DNA from: Clostridiales bacterium
Lineage (GTDB): Bacteria > Bacillota > Clostridia > Saccharofermentanales > Saccharofermentanaceae
Length of the DNA: 64,000 nt
Direction of reading: 5' to 3'
Assembly (NCBI GenBank): GCA_017510605.1
Contig: JAFWMQ010000015.1
Span: forward strand, 62,001-126,000
Part shown: positions 33,521-42,981 of the stretch, piece by piece
How positions within the stretch are numbered: position 1 is the first letter of the stretch
How the letters are laid out: each line of letters starts with the position of its first letter
Made by a program: the position numbers and the translations under genes
Notes under the pieces: generated by a model
What the model was told of the DNA's origin: nothing
Database searches by the model: none
What the model saw: the letters and a program-made list of their open reading frames with translations, nothing else

Positions 33521-35782
33521 ATGGCACGTAAGAAAAAAGATGAGATCAATTCAGATTCACTGAAGGCAAAGCTTACTGACAGCAATGCAAAGGATATGCC
33601 GGCTATAGACCAGCCGATAACCGAGATGCTCGAGATAAACTACATGCCGTATGCGATGAGCGTCATCGTATCGCGTGCCATTCCCGAGATCGACGGCTTC
33701 AAACCTTCCCACCGTAAGCTCCTTTATACGATGTATAAGATGGGCCTTCTGGGCGGTAACAGGACTAAGTCCGCTAACGTTGTCGGACAGACAATGAAGC
33801 TCAATCCACACGGTGACCAGGCCATCTATGACACGATGGTAAGACTTACCAGAGGCAATGGTTCTCTGCTCCATCCGTTCGTGGATTCCAAGGGTAACTT
33901 CGGTAAGCAGTATTCGCGCGACATGCAGTGCGCAGCTCCTCGTTATACGGAAGTAAGGCTTGAGAAGATCTGTGAGGAAATATTCAAGGGTATTGATAAA
34001 GATGCCGTCGACATGATCGATAACTATGACGGCACTCTTAAGGAACCCTCTTTGCTGCCTACAACTTTCCCGGCTGTACTTGTAAATGCAAACCAGGGTA
34101 TCGCCGTAGGCATGGCATCTAATATCTGTTCATTTAATCTTGCCGAGGTATGTGCCGCAACAGAAGCATATATGAAAGACCCTGAGTGTGATCTTCTGGA
34201 GATCATGCCTGCGCCTGACTTTTCGGGAGGCGGTAAGATCCTTTACAGCAAGGATCAGATGAAGGCTATCTATGATACAGGTAAGGGTACATTCTCTGTT
34301 CGTGCAAAGTACAGAGTAGATAAGGCAAACAACCTTATCGAGATAACAGAGATCCCTTATTCAACAAGTGTTGAAGCCATCATTGATAACATCGCCGATC
34401 TGGTCAAGAGCGGTAAGGCAAAAGAAATCTCGGATATCAGGGATGAGACAGACCTGGATGGTCTTAAGATCACTATTGACTGCAAGAGGGGAACTGATCA
34501 TGAGCAGCTCATGACAAAGCTCTTCAGATTCACGAAGCTCGAAGATACATTCTCATGCAATTTCAATATCCTCATAGACGGCTCCCCGAGGGTGCTCGGC
34601 GTAGCAAGGATCCTTGACGAGTGGCTCAGGTGGAGACGTATATGCGTATCAAGGGAGCTTGCTTACAATCTGGACAAAATGAAGAAGAAGCTTCATTTGC
34701 TCGACGGTCTTGCGCAGATCCTTCTTGATATCGATAAGGCAATTAAGATCATCAGAGATACTGAACTTGAAGTGGATGTTATCCCTAACCTCATGAAGGG
34801 TTTCTCGATCGATGAGGAGCAGGCAGAATATGTTGCAGAGATCAAGCTCCGCAATATCAATAAGCAGTACATCATCAACAGGATCTCTGACAGGGATAAG
34901 CTCAAAGAAGATATTGCCGATACCGAGGATATGCTGAACAGCCCCAGAAGGATCAACGGCCTTATCGTAAAGACTTTGAGAGAGGTTGCCGATAAGTACG
35001 GACAGCCCAGAAGGACTGAGATCGCGCAGATGGAGGAGACGGAGACTTTTGTCGAGACAGCTGTTATTCCCGATTACAGGCTCCATCTCATGCTTACCCG
35101 TCACGGATATCTTAAGAAGCACACAATGAAGTCTCTTATGAATGCGGGCGAACTCAAGACTAAAGATGATGATGAGATCTTTATGGGATTTGAGTGCGAG
35201 AACAGATCTGATCTTTTGATCTTCACCGATAAGTGCAATCTTTATAAGACTCATGTTTATGATTTTGCGGATACCAAGCCAGGTGAGTTAGGCCATTTCC
35301 TTGCAAGTTCACTTGGAATGGAAGACGGCGAAAAGCCTATGTTCATGATATCGACAACAGATTATAAGGGAATTCTCTTTATCGCTTTCGAGAACGGTAA
35401 GGCTGCAAGATTCCCTATATCCGCATATGAGACTAAACAGAACAGAAAGAAACTCATAAACGCTTATTTTGACGGAAGCAGAGCGATAGGGTTCCTCCTT
35501 CTTAGTGAGGATGAGGATCCGGATCTCATCGTTACAAACAGTCTTGATAAGGCTGCGGTATTTAAGTCATCGCTGATTCCTCTTAAGACTACAAGAACGA
35601 CACAGGGTGTCCAGCTCCTGGTCTCAAAGAAGGGTTCGGTATTAAGAACACTTGCGAGACTTGCAGAAGTTGAAGTTCAGGATCCGGAATACTACAGGAT
35701 CCGCAAGGTCCCCGCGATCGGTTATTACATAAAAGAGAATTCATTGGAGGCAAAGCAGGTAAGCTTTGATGATTTGAAGTGA
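33521..35782 (+). CDS. Type IIA topoisomerase A subunit, divergent (GyrA/ParC-like)
   Basis: The 753-residue protein has the breakage-reunion core: SRAIPEIDGFKPSHRKLLYT near residue 43 and the catalytic Tyr in QCAAPRYTEVRL near 140 (AMRYTE in standard GyrA/ParC). The coiled-coil tower and part of the C-terminal beta-pinwheel follow. It is shorter than typical GyrA, with a reduced C-terminal domain, so it may not wrap DNA as gyrase does. ATG 33521 is five bases after AGGGTGA; the frame can also be read from GTG 33512. It lies five bases after the B subunit and overlaps the next gene by four. Confidence 0.88.
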   Translation: MARKKKDEINSDSLKAKLTDSNAKDMPAIDQPITEMLEINYMPYAMSVIVSRAIPEIDGFKPSHRKLLYTMYKMGLLGGNRTKSANVVGQTMKLNPHGDQAIYDTMVRLTRGNGSLLHPFVDSKGNFGKQYSRDMQCAAPRYTEVRLEKICEEIFKGIDKDAVDMIDNYDGTLKEPSLLPTTFPAVLVNANQGIAVGMASNICSFNLAEVCAATEAYMKDPECDLLEIMPAPDFSGGGKILYSKDQMKAIYDTGKGTFSVRAKYRVDKANNLIEITEIPYSTSVEAIIDNIADLVKSGKAKEISDIRDETDLDGLKITIDCKRGTDHEQLMTKLFRFTKLEDTFSCNFNILIDGSPRVLGVARILDEWLRWRRICVSRELAYNLDKMKKKLHLLDGLAQILLDIDKAIKIIRDTELEVDVIPNLMKGFSIDEEQAEYVAEIKLRNINKQYIINRISDRDKLKEDIADTEDMLNSPRRINGLIVKTLREVADKYGQPRRTEIAQMEETETFVETAVIPDYRLHLMLTRHGYLKKHTMKSLMNAGELKTKDDDEIFMGFECENRSDLLIFTDKCNLYKTHVYDFADTKPGELGHFLASSLGMEDGEKPMFMISTTDYKGILFIAFENGKAARFPISAYETKQNRKKLINAYFDGSRAIGFLLLSEDEDPDLIVTNSLDKAAVFKSSLIPLKTTRTTQGVQLLVSKKGSVLRTLARLAEVEVQDPEYYRIRKVPAIGYYIKENSLEAKQVSFDDLK

Positions 35783-37665
35783 CAGTATTTTCTTCCGAAT
35801 ATCACGTCGGAGAAGACGACCGTAAGAACAGCAAAAGCTTTCATATATCAGCGGTTATATGTGCTGTTGCTCTTATCGTGCTCGGTCTGACGACTGTGTT
35901 TGTCGGAAGAAAAAGTGCATATGAGATGGATACTGTCCCCAGTTTTGAGAAGGCGATCGATGAAGGCCGTTATTCGGATGCCCTCTCTATCTACAGGGAG
36001 GTCCAGGATGAGGTTCTTAAGGCTTCACCTGAAGATCAGGAATCTAATGAATACAGAGTCAAACTGCTGGATGATATGGAGAATATCGTCAGAACACGGG
36101 TTGATTCTATCTGCGAACGTATAATCGACAGCAGGTATGTCCTTACCGCAAGCGATATTAATTTCCTCGATTCTATGAGAGAACTCACGAGTTCGGTTGT
36201 ATCTGAAAGAATGTACAAGATATGTGAAGATTTACTTTTGGGTAAGATAGAGAAGCCTGTTGTTATGTTCTTTTTCGAGCAGTTACAGCCTATCGGTAAT
36301 TTCTCTGCTACTGCAAGCCCGTTGCTCAGAGAACTGGATTTTATCGAGACTGCCACGGGTGATGTCAGAACGGCTGAGGAAGCACTCAGCGGGGGAGACT
36401 ATATAACTGCGGTTAAGAAATATACCCAGGTAAATGATAATTATGACGGCTTCGTTGGCGATTATTGCGAGAAAAGAGTCACTACCATCAAGGCTGCAAT
36501 GTATGAACCGATGATGGATGAAGGCGAGCATATGCTTCAAACATATAAGTTCTATTCGGCAGAGAGGCTTTTTTCCGACCTTGCGGTAATCTTCCCTGAA
36601 GATGAGATGATCAAAGGCAATCTTCTTACTGCCACATCTCATACGAGTGAAGTCAGGGAATACAGGGGGCCCATTGAGGTCATATGTGTAAGGTCGCTCA
36701 TTGCCGATACTGATACGGCTTTTGCAGGCAGGTACCATTCCGGAAATACAGATCTTTATCTGACAACTTCTGAATTCGAGAAGATCCTTGAGAATCTTTA
36801 TGAGAGAGATTATGTCCTCGTAGATCCTGAGAATCTTATAGAATCGAGCGATCCGACATTCCTGCTCGAGCGCAATCTGAAGGTTCCCAAGGGCAAGAAG
36901 CCTTTGGTGGTCGTTATCGAGAACCTGCAATATAATGCGGCAGCATACAGCTGCGGAACCTGCAGGAGACTTGTCCTTAACGATGAGAACCAGGTCTGCG
37001 GAGAATATAAGAATTCAAGGGGAGATACGATCGTCAGTAGAACAGCTGAATCCATCGGAATCCTTGACACCTTCGTTGAGAATCATCCTGATTTTACTTA
37101 TGACGGCGCGAAAGGAATAATCTCGGTAAGCGGTTATGAGGCATGCTTCGGATATATCATCAGCGAGGATGAGGTCGATGACCGTAACAGCGCGCTTGTT
37201 GCAGCGAACCAGCCTCAGATCAATCCTACTGCGGAAGAGATCGCTTATAACAGAAACAGGGTAACAGAGATCGTCAATGTGCTTGCTGATAACGGATGGC
37301 AGTTTGCTTCCTGCACATATTCATATATCGAAGACTGCCGTAATACGGAAAAGCCGATCCTTGTTGAAGATACTGAGAAGTGGCTCGATCAGATAGGAAG
37401 CCTTTTTGGAGAAGTTCATATGCTGGTCTATCCGAACGGAAATTATATATACGGAACGGATGAGCGGGCGGTTTACTATAAGAACCTCGGATTCAGGATA
37501 TTCTTCGGCGGAGGCGCCACACCGTATTATACTTACGGAGATAATTATCTGTATCTTGACCGTGCCATGATGAGCTATAAGACATTGAACAGAAAAGCGT
37601 ATGAGGAGCTGTTTGATTATACCCAGATATTAGACCCGGCAAGGATTGTGGATACAGATACCTGA
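35779..37665 (+). CDS. Membrane-anchored protein with degenerate polysaccharide-deacetylase-like domain
   Basis: A 628-residue protein with one N-terminal membrane span (SAVICAVALIVLGLTTVFV, about 27-45) and an extracytoplasmic body. Residues 50-300 look helical and repeat-like. Residues 300-610 resemble NodB-type deacetylases of Clostridia (VDPENLI, GAKGIISVSGYEACFGY, RVTEIVNVLADNGWQFASCTYSY). The metal-binding Asp-Asp position reads VVIENLQYN, so activity is doubtful. It starts at GTG 35779, overlapping the topoisomerase stop by four bases (GTGA), which predicts coupled translation. Why it sits with a topoisomerase is unclear. Confidence 0.7.
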   Translation: MTVFSSEYHVGEDDRKNSKSFHISAVICAVALIVLGLTTVFVGRKSAYEMDTVPSFEKAIDEGRYSDALSIYREVQDEVLKASPEDQESNEYRVKLLDDMENIVRTRVDSICERIIDSRYVLTASDINFLDSMRELTSSVVSERMYKICEDLLLGKIEKPVVMFFFEQLQPIGNFSATASPLLRELDFIETATGDVRTAEEALSGGDYITAVKKYTQVNDNYDGFVGDYCEKRVTTIKAAMYEPMMDEGEHMLQTYKFYSAERLFSDLAVIFPEDEMIKGNLLTATSHTSEVREYRGPIEVICVRSLIADTDTAFAGRYHSGNTDLYLTTSEFEKILENLYERDYVLVDPENLIESSDPTFLLERNLKVPKGKKPLVVVIENLQYNAAAYSCGTCRRLVLNDENQVCGEYKNSRGDTIVSRTAESIGILDTFVENHPDFTYDGAKGIISVSGYEACFGYIISEDEVDDRNSALVAANQPQINPTAEEIAYNRNRVTEIVNVLADNGWQFASCTYSYIEDCRNTEKPILVEDTEKWLDQIGSLFGEVHMLVYPNGNYIYGTDERAVYYKNLGFRIFFGGGATPYYTYGDNYLYLDRAMMSYKTLNRKAYEELFDYTQILDPARIVDTDT

Positions 37666-37705
37666 GAAACATTAATATTAATATTACGTTTCATTTTCGA
37701 TTTGT

Positions 37706-37735
37706 TTGCACACACATAACCTTTTTTATTATAAT
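37706..37735 (+). promoter_or_regulatory. Promoter of the PH-domain gene
   Basis: TTGCAC (37706-37711), 18 bases, TATAAT (37730-37735), followed by GAAGGGAGC before ATG 37784. Confidence 0.6.
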
Positions 37736-37783
37736 GATAGATGTGAAGGGCTATTTGCCGACTTCCTGAAGGGAGCTTGATTT

Positions 37784-38239
37784 ATGGGCAGAATTGACAG
37801 ACTTACGAATCTTACAGAGAAGGAAGAACTTCTCTGGCAGGACAGGAAGAGATATCTCGGGTTGCCCATTTCCTTCACGGTTTATAGTTTCAGTGCAAAC
37901 AAATTCTATTATAAGAGGGGCATTTTTAACGTAACATCCGAAGAGATCCTTTTATACAGAGTGTTGGATCTTACGTTTAAGCAGTCTGTCTGGCAGAAGA
38001 TCTTCGGTGTCGGATCTGTTATCCTTACGACCGCAGATAAGTCCACTCCTGTAATGGAAATTAAGAATATCAAGACACCTGACAGAGTCAGGAAAGCACT
38101 GAGCACTTTGGTTGAGCAGAGACGTGACGAGAAGCGTGTTACAGGTAAAGAAATGTTCGGCGCAGCCGGCATGTTCCATGAGCATGGTGATCTTGAAGGC
38201 GTGGATCTTGACGGTGACGGAATAATTGATGTTCATTAA
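37784..38239 (+). CDS. Bacterial PH-domain protein
   Basis: This 151-residue protein fits the bacterial PH-like family (TVYSFSANKFYYKRGIFNVTSEEILLYRVLDLTFKQSVWQKIFGVG, where the strand-turn pattern YxRxGxFxxxxxEIxLYRVxDL is diagnostic). There is no membrane segment. The C-terminus ends in an EF-loop-like string, DLDGDGIIDVH. Function of such domains is mostly unknown; they often act in envelope or stress responses. It lies 14 bases before the sirtuin start and is probably co-transcribed with it. Confidence 0.8.
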   Translation: MGRIDRLTNLTEKEELLWQDRKRYLGLPISFTVYSFSANKFYYKRGIFNVTSEEILLYRVLDLTFKQSVWQKIFGVGSVILTTADKSTPVMEIKNIKTPDRVRKALSTLVEQRRDEKRVTGKEMFGAAGMFHEHGDLEGVDLDGDGIIDVH

Positions 38240-38253
38240 TTGAGGTTTTGGTA

Positions 38254-39216
38254 GTGGAAACGAGAATTGACAGATTCGGCAGTGTTCGTGAAGACAAGAT
38301 CAATCAACTTAAAGAGCTGATCGCAGAATCTAATAATATTGTATTTTTGGGCGGTGCAGGCGTATCAACAGAGAGCGGTATTCCTGATTTCAGAAGCGGT
38401 GCCGGCATCTATAATACCGAGAGCGGTACAAAATACAGACCTATCGACATCATTGCCCACGATTTCTTTATTGAGCATCCTGAAGATTTTTATGATTTTT
38501 ACAAGCGTAAGCTTATTTATCCTGACGCAAGACCCAACAAGGCTCATAAGGCTCTTGTAAGACTTGAGAGACAGGGAAAGCTTAAAGCGATCATTACCCA
38601 GAATATCGATAATCTTCATCAGGAAGCAGGCAGTAAATGCGTTATCGAACTTCACGGTTCCGTATTCAGAAACTACTGTATGGACTGCGGTAAGAAGTTC
38701 AACATTGAATATATTGCGGCTCAGGAAGGTGTTCCGCATTGCGACAGATGCGGAGGCATAGTAAGACCTGATATAGTCCTTTATGAAGAGAATCTTGAAC
38801 ATGAGAACGTTGATAATGCTATTAAAGCAGTTAAGAAATGCGACCTCATGATCATTGCGGGAACATCGCTTACCGTTTATCCGGCTGCGACATTTGCACA
38901 GTTCCTGAAGCACGACAGGATCGTAATTATTAATAAGAGTTCAACATACATGGATCTCAAGGCGCTTCTTACCATACACGATAATGTCGGCGATGTACTG
39001 GATAAGTGTGTTCCTAAGAGAATATCACGGAAAGCCGCTGCCACTAAGTCTCCTTCCAGGAAGACGACCACAACGAAGAAGACTACTGCAAAGAAATCTT
39101 CTGACGCTGTTGCGAAGAGCACAGCTTCTAAGAAAGCTCCTGCAAAGAAACCTTCTGCGGCTGCTTCAAAGAAGCCTGCATCTTCTAAGGCGAAAAAGGA
39201 TGAAAGCAAATCTTAA
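38254..39216 (+). CDS. Sir2-family NAD-dependent protein deacylase with histone-H1-like tail
   Basis: The N-terminal ~255 residues are a complete sirtuin: LGGAGVSTESGIPDFRS (NAD loop), ITQNIDNLHQ, catalytic His in IELHGS, zinc Cys pairs CMDCG and CDRCG, and IIAGTSLTVYPA. It should remove acyl groups from lysines. The last ~62 residues (39027-39213) are almost only Lys, Ala, Ser, Thr and Pro, like the tails of histone H1 and bacterial Hc1-type proteins, and probably bind DNA or RNA. Start GTG 38254 is eight bases after GAGG. The tail overlaps the MutS-like start by 17 bases. Confidence 0.9.
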   Translation: METRIDRFGSVREDKINQLKELIAESNNIVFLGGAGVSTESGIPDFRSGAGIYNTESGTKYRPIDIIAHDFFIEHPEDFYDFYKRKLIYPDARPNKAHKALVRLERQGKLKAIITQNIDNLHQEAGSKCVIELHGSVFRNYCMDCGKKFNIEYIAAQEGVPHCDRCGGIVRPDIVLYEENLEHENVDNAIKAVKKCDLMIIAGTSLTVYPAATFAQFLKHDRIVIINKSSTYMDLKALLTIHDNVGDVLDKCVPKRISRKAAATKSPSRKTTTTKKTTAKKSSDAVAKSTASKKAPAKKPSAAASKKPASSKAKKDESKS

Positions 39217-41062
39217 TTTTTTCAAAGAAAAAGAACAGGTGATAATTGCCGATCTTGCCAAATACGAAAGGCAGAGCGGCATTTTGTCATTTATGAGATT
39301 GCTTAGTTTTCTTTGTGCTGCTGCATTGATCATTTGGGGTTACGCATCCCATACAGCTGCACTGGCGTTTTTAGGCTGGGCCGTATTTATCTTGTTTATC
39401 ATTCTCTGCATTATTCATGGCAGCATTATCGAAAAGGTTAATTATCTTACCGAATTAAACAAAGTGAATTCTTCATATATCGCCAGGATAAACGGGGATT
39501 TTAACGAGCTGAGAAATATAGCCGTTAAAGGTCTTAAAAGGGCAGAAGACATCGGATCTGCAAAGAAAAGGCTTTACGGAAAGGATTTTGAAGAACCGGA
39601 TCATGATTATTGTGCTGACCTGGATCTTTTCGGTAAAAAATCACTGTTCTCTTTGTTGAATATTTCCGAGACGTCATTCGGAAGAAGGAGATTTGCGGAT
39701 TATCTTCTTAAACCGCATATTTCAGGCATTCCCGTTAAAGAACTTAAGAAAAAGCAGAAGGCGGTAGACGAACTGTATTCGAAGCCGGAAATCCTGATGG
39801 ATTATCAGGCTACGGCAAGAGTGGGGAAGATGACAAAAGATCCCAAGGTGCTTTTGGATTTTGCGGAATCCGGCTCGAAAACCAAGCCATTTGCAAATGC
39901 TCTTATTTTCGTAGGATTGCTCATCTGGATCTGTGTCCCGCTTGCATTTATTGTCCTGCCTGATTACGGGACTGCTTCTATACCGGCATGTCTTATAGTT
40001 AACCTGATCATATGGATGGCAGGACGTTCATTTAACGACGTTTATATAAAAGCGTGTGAAGGAATGCCTAACCAGGTTAGGGCAATGCTGAAACTTTATT
40101 CGATACTTGAGATAGGCGGGTTCGAGAATGATCTTATTAAGTCACTGATAAAAGGAAACGATAAGACGAAAGGCGCAAGTGAGACATTAAAAGAATTAAA
40201 CAACGTATTAAGACTTGCAGGGCTCAGAAGCCAGCCTTTATTTGCATTGATCCTTAATCTTATCTTCCCGTTGGATTTCATTATCTCGTATCTTATGGGC
40301 AACTGGGCAGTTAAATACGGTAAGGAACTGCCGGTATATGTTGACCGTCTTGCTGAATTGGAAGCTCTTATGTGTGTCTCGCAAACAGGTCTGGTATTCC
40401 CGGAGAGTTCTTTTCCTGATTTCGTTGATTCAGATGATCCTGCCGATAATGCTTTTTTTGAAGGTGAGAATATTACCCATCCTCTCCTGGAACACGATAC
40501 GGCTGTAAGTAATTCTGTGACGATCGATAAAGATATTGCGATAATCACCGGTTCTAACATGTCCGGAAAGACGACTCTGATCAGAACCGTAGGTGTTTGT
40601 ACGATCCTAGCAATGACAGGTGGTATGGTGCCTGCAGCTAAGCTTAAGCTCGGGCGGATGAGAGTTATGAGTTCTATGAGAATAGTTGACAGTCTTGAAG
40701 AGAATATGAGTACATTCAAGGCCGAATTGATGAGAATATCCGGAATAGTTAAAGCGGGTAGTGAAGCCATGCCGATGCTTTTCCTGATCGATGAGATCTT
40801 CAGGGGTACTAATTCGGCAGACAGGACCGAAGGAGCCCTGACGGTTCTTAAGAATCTGTCAAAACCTTATATCTGCGGTCTGATGACGACACATGACTAT
40901 GCAATGATCGATAAGACCGAGGAAGGATTCGATAATATCAGGTATTATCATTTTTCTGAAACTTATACTGACACAGGGATAGTTTTTGATTACAAATTGA
41001 CACAGGGAATAAGCAGAAGATCTAACGCAAAATACCTTATGAAGCTGGTCGGAATCAGCTAA
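39200..41062 (+). CDS. Membrane-associated MutS-like ATPase
   Basis: The C-terminal third is a MutS ATPase: Walker A ITGSNMSGKTTLIRT (near 450), SSMRIVDSLEENMSTFKAEL, Walker B MLFLIDEIFRGTNSADRTEGA and the switch His in MTTHDYAM. The middle holds MutS core helices (SLFSLLNISETSFGRRRFADYLL). Two hydrophobic hairpins (about residues 28-75 and 235-280) predict membrane insertion, which mismatch-repair MutS lacks; the mismatch-binding domain is also absent. It belongs to membrane MutS relatives of unknown role. I start at MKANLNFF (39200); the frame reads further upstream only inside the sirtuin tail. Confidence 0.85.
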   Translation: MKANLNFFKEKEQVIIADLAKYERQSGILSFMRLLSFLCAAALIIWGYASHTAALAFLGWAVFILFIILCIIHGSIIEKVNYLTELNKVNSSYIARINGDFNELRNIAVKGLKRAEDIGSAKKRLYGKDFEEPDHDYCADLDLFGKKSLFSLLNISETSFGRRRFADYLLKPHISGIPVKELKKKQKAVDELYSKPEILMDYQATARVGKMTKDPKVLLDFAESGSKTKPFANALIFVGLLIWICVPLAFIVLPDYGTASIPACLIVNLIIWMAGRSFNDVYIKACEGMPNQVRAMLKLYSILEIGGFENDLIKSLIKGNDKTKGASETLKELNNVLRLAGLRSQPLFALILNLIFPLDFIISYLMGNWAVKYGKELPVYVDRLAELEALMCVSQTGLVFPESSFPDFVDSDDPADNAFFEGENITHPLLEHDTAVSNSVTIDKDIAIITGSNMSGKTTLIRTVGVCTILAMTGGMVPAAKLKLGRMRVMSSMRIVDSLEENMSTFKAELMRISGIVKAGSEAMPMLFLIDEIFRGTNSADRTEGALTVLKNLSKPYICGLMTTHDYAMIDKTEEGFDNIRYYHFSETYTDTGIVFDYKLTQGISRRSNAKYLMKLVGIS

Positions 41063-41086
41063 ATCTAACAATATTTTGAAAATATC

Positions 41087-41109
41087 ATATAAAAATGTTA
41101 TATTTTTTG
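41087..41109 (+). terminator. Weak AT-rich terminator candidate
   Basis: ATATAA-AAATG-TTATAT is followed by TTTTTT in the gap after the MutS-like gene. The stem is AT only, so confidence is low. Confidence 0.35.
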
Positions 41110-41119
41110 CAATATTGTC

Positions 41120-41166
41120 AAATTTCTTGTTTTCCTTTATTGATTTATTTAAATTTCTTGTATAGT
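41120..41166 (+). promoter_or_regulatory. Putative promoter region of the kinase gene with direct repeats
   Basis: AAATTTCTTGT occurs twice (41120-41130 and 41151-41161), 31 bases apart or about three helical turns. It leads into the -10-like TATAGT (41161-41166). GGAGG at 41176-41180 is 20 bases from the ATG, an unusually long spacing. Confidence 0.4.
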
Positions 41167-41200
41167 ATTTTATTCGGAGGATGAGATTTAAAGTAAGAGT

Positions 41201-42937
41201 ATGTTTGAAGCATTAGGCAAGTATTTATCAATCGTTCTTGATTACTCCATTGTTTTGGAGTATTCCAATGGAGTTTGGTTTGATGAACTTACATATCTCT
41301 TCGAAGATAAGGGTATAGACTGTTATATTGATGATACCTTTAAGCTCCTCCACCGTTGTGTTGTACAGCAGCAGGATCCCAAGGATGTTCATGTCCAGAA
41401 CGCAATGCGTTCCCTTATGCAGAGTCTCATGTCAACGAATACTCTCCATGTGGTCCATACCTGTAATACCGAATATTTCATTGAGCAGGTCAAAGATCTT
41501 CCTGAATGCTGCATACTTACGACCAGAAAAGGAATCTTTACAAAGAGGCTCTATGAGAGGGCTCCAGAATTCAACGGCGATGTTGCCGTTCTTTCGAATA
41601 CCGGACTTAAGATATTCCATTCCATTGCTGAGATGATAGAGGATTATCCTCTTCCGTCTTTGAGCAGTCTTGCAAGCAATAATACTTATATTGACAGTGA
41701 CGGCAGAGCAAGTATCGATGATGTTGTTATTTCTACTGAGGGCGATAAGTTTACTCTCGTGAAGAGACTTAGCGGCGGCGCCGAGGGAATGGTATTTTTC
41801 ACAGATAATCCGAAGTATGTTGCAAAGATCTATCACAAGGGCGTTATTACCCCGTTAAGATGGGCAAAGCTTAAGAAACTCACAAGCCTCGGTATCACGT
41901 CCCGGGGTTTTTGCACACCGCAGCATCTTTTGTATTTCCGCGGCGTGCCTGTCGGTTATACCATGTTTATGGGTAAAGGTACGACATTAAGCAATGTTTT
42001 TGACGGTCCTGATGCAATAATAGATCAGTATCCTGACTGGACCAGACTCGATGTCTGTGAGACGCTCCTGTCGCTTATCGGAAAATATCTGTATCTTCAG
42101 ATGCATGATATTGTTGCCGGTGATATCCAGCTTAAGAATGCTCTTATCAATTCTTCTACCGAGCAGTACCTGATCGATATGGACAGTGTTCAGATCGGCA
42201 ATCTTCCTTGTCCTGTCGGAACAGAAGATTTTACTGATCCGAGACTTTGGGGAAGAGATTTCTCAAGTTTTGTACGCACGCTTGAAGATGAGGATTATTC
42301 AATTGCAATGCTGGTCTTCACTGTGCTTTTCTGCGGACTTCATCCTTATGCAACCAGAAACGGTGCTGAGACATTAAGAGAAGAGATATTAGACCGTAAC
42401 TTCCCTTATACTCTTGATAATTCAAATACTGAGCATATTCCTTTGGGCGGATATGAGCATATTTGGGAGTATCTTCCTGATAATCTCCGCGTTATGCTTT
42501 ATAACACTTTCCATGACGGAAAGATCTATGAGGCCGTATGCTGGCGCGCCGCTGTCCAGGAGTATATGAAAGAGCTTGAGAACTTCGTCTATGACGATGC
42601 TGAAGCCTATAAACTTTTCCCTTGCGAGAACATCAATCAGGCAACTGTTAATGTTGCTGAAGTAAGAGAACAGCTGAAGGCTAAGATGGAAGCTAAGAAC
42701 ACGATGGATGAACGAAGGGGCGAAGCAAAGACTTTCGAGAAGAAGACGTTTGCTAATGCGCCTACCGGCAGATTTGTTTCTTCGAGTGTCGGAACCAGTG
42801 ACAATTTCAGACCTGAAAAGACCGATAATGAGCAGTCTCCCTGGAAGAGTTCCTCTTCATCTAAACCCGCTTCGATCGCGGCAGTAAATTCTGCTCCTCC
42901 GCCTCCGCCGAGGAAGAAGTTTTTCGGTCTGTTCTGA
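41201..42937 (+). CDS. Protein kinase-like protein of a TerY-P-type module
   Basis: The 578-residue protein has a kinase domain from about 183 to 470: glycine loop RLSGGAEGMVF, Lys209 in VAKIYHK, catalytic loop HDIVAGDIQLKN (Asp308, Asn313) and DMD (326-328) in place of DFG. The later DYSIAMLVFTVLFCGLHPY is typical of YegI-type bacterial kinases. Residues 1-155 are a separate domain (LSIVLDYSIVLEY, CILTTRKGIF) with a faint PIN-like pattern that I cannot confirm. The C-terminus is disordered, ending PPPPPRKKFFGLF. It lies upstream of vWA and PP2C genes, matching the kinase-TerY-phosphatase set. The Shine-Dalgarno site is poorly placed. Confidence 0.82.
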   Translation: MFEALGKYLSIVLDYSIVLEYSNGVWFDELTYLFEDKGIDCYIDDTFKLLHRCVVQQQDPKDVHVQNAMRSLMQSLMSTNTLHVVHTCNTEYFIEQVKDLPECCILTTRKGIFTKRLYERAPEFNGDVAVLSNTGLKIFHSIAEMIEDYPLPSLSSLASNNTYIDSDGRASIDDVVISTEGDKFTLVKRLSGGAEGMVFFTDNPKYVAKIYHKGVITPLRWAKLKKLTSLGITSRGFCTPQHLLYFRGVPVGYTMFMGKGTTLSNVFDGPDAIIDQYPDWTRLDVCETLLSLIGKYLYLQMHDIVAGDIQLKNALINSSTEQYLIDMDSVQIGNLPCPVGTEDFTDPRLWGRDFSSFVRTLEDEDYSIAMLVFTVLFCGLHPYATRNGAETLREEILDRNFPYTLDNSNTEHIPLGGYEHIWEYLPDNLRVMLYNTFHDGKIYEAVCWRAAVQEYMKELENFVYDDAEAYKLFPCENINQATVNVAEVREQLKAKMEAKNTMDERRGEAKTFEKKTFANAPTGRFVSSSVGTSDNFRPEKTDNEQSPWKSSSSSKPASIAAVNSAPPPPPRKKFFGLF

Positions 42938-42981
42938 TAATAGTTCTGATATATCCTGAATATAATAAATTTATCTTTTTA

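Noticed and set aside
38984-39199. Longer N-terminus for the MutS-like protein
   Set aside because: The upstream in-frame residues are Arg/Leu-rich and come from the repetitive sirtuin tail read in another frame. MKANLNFF at 39200 is the natural start.
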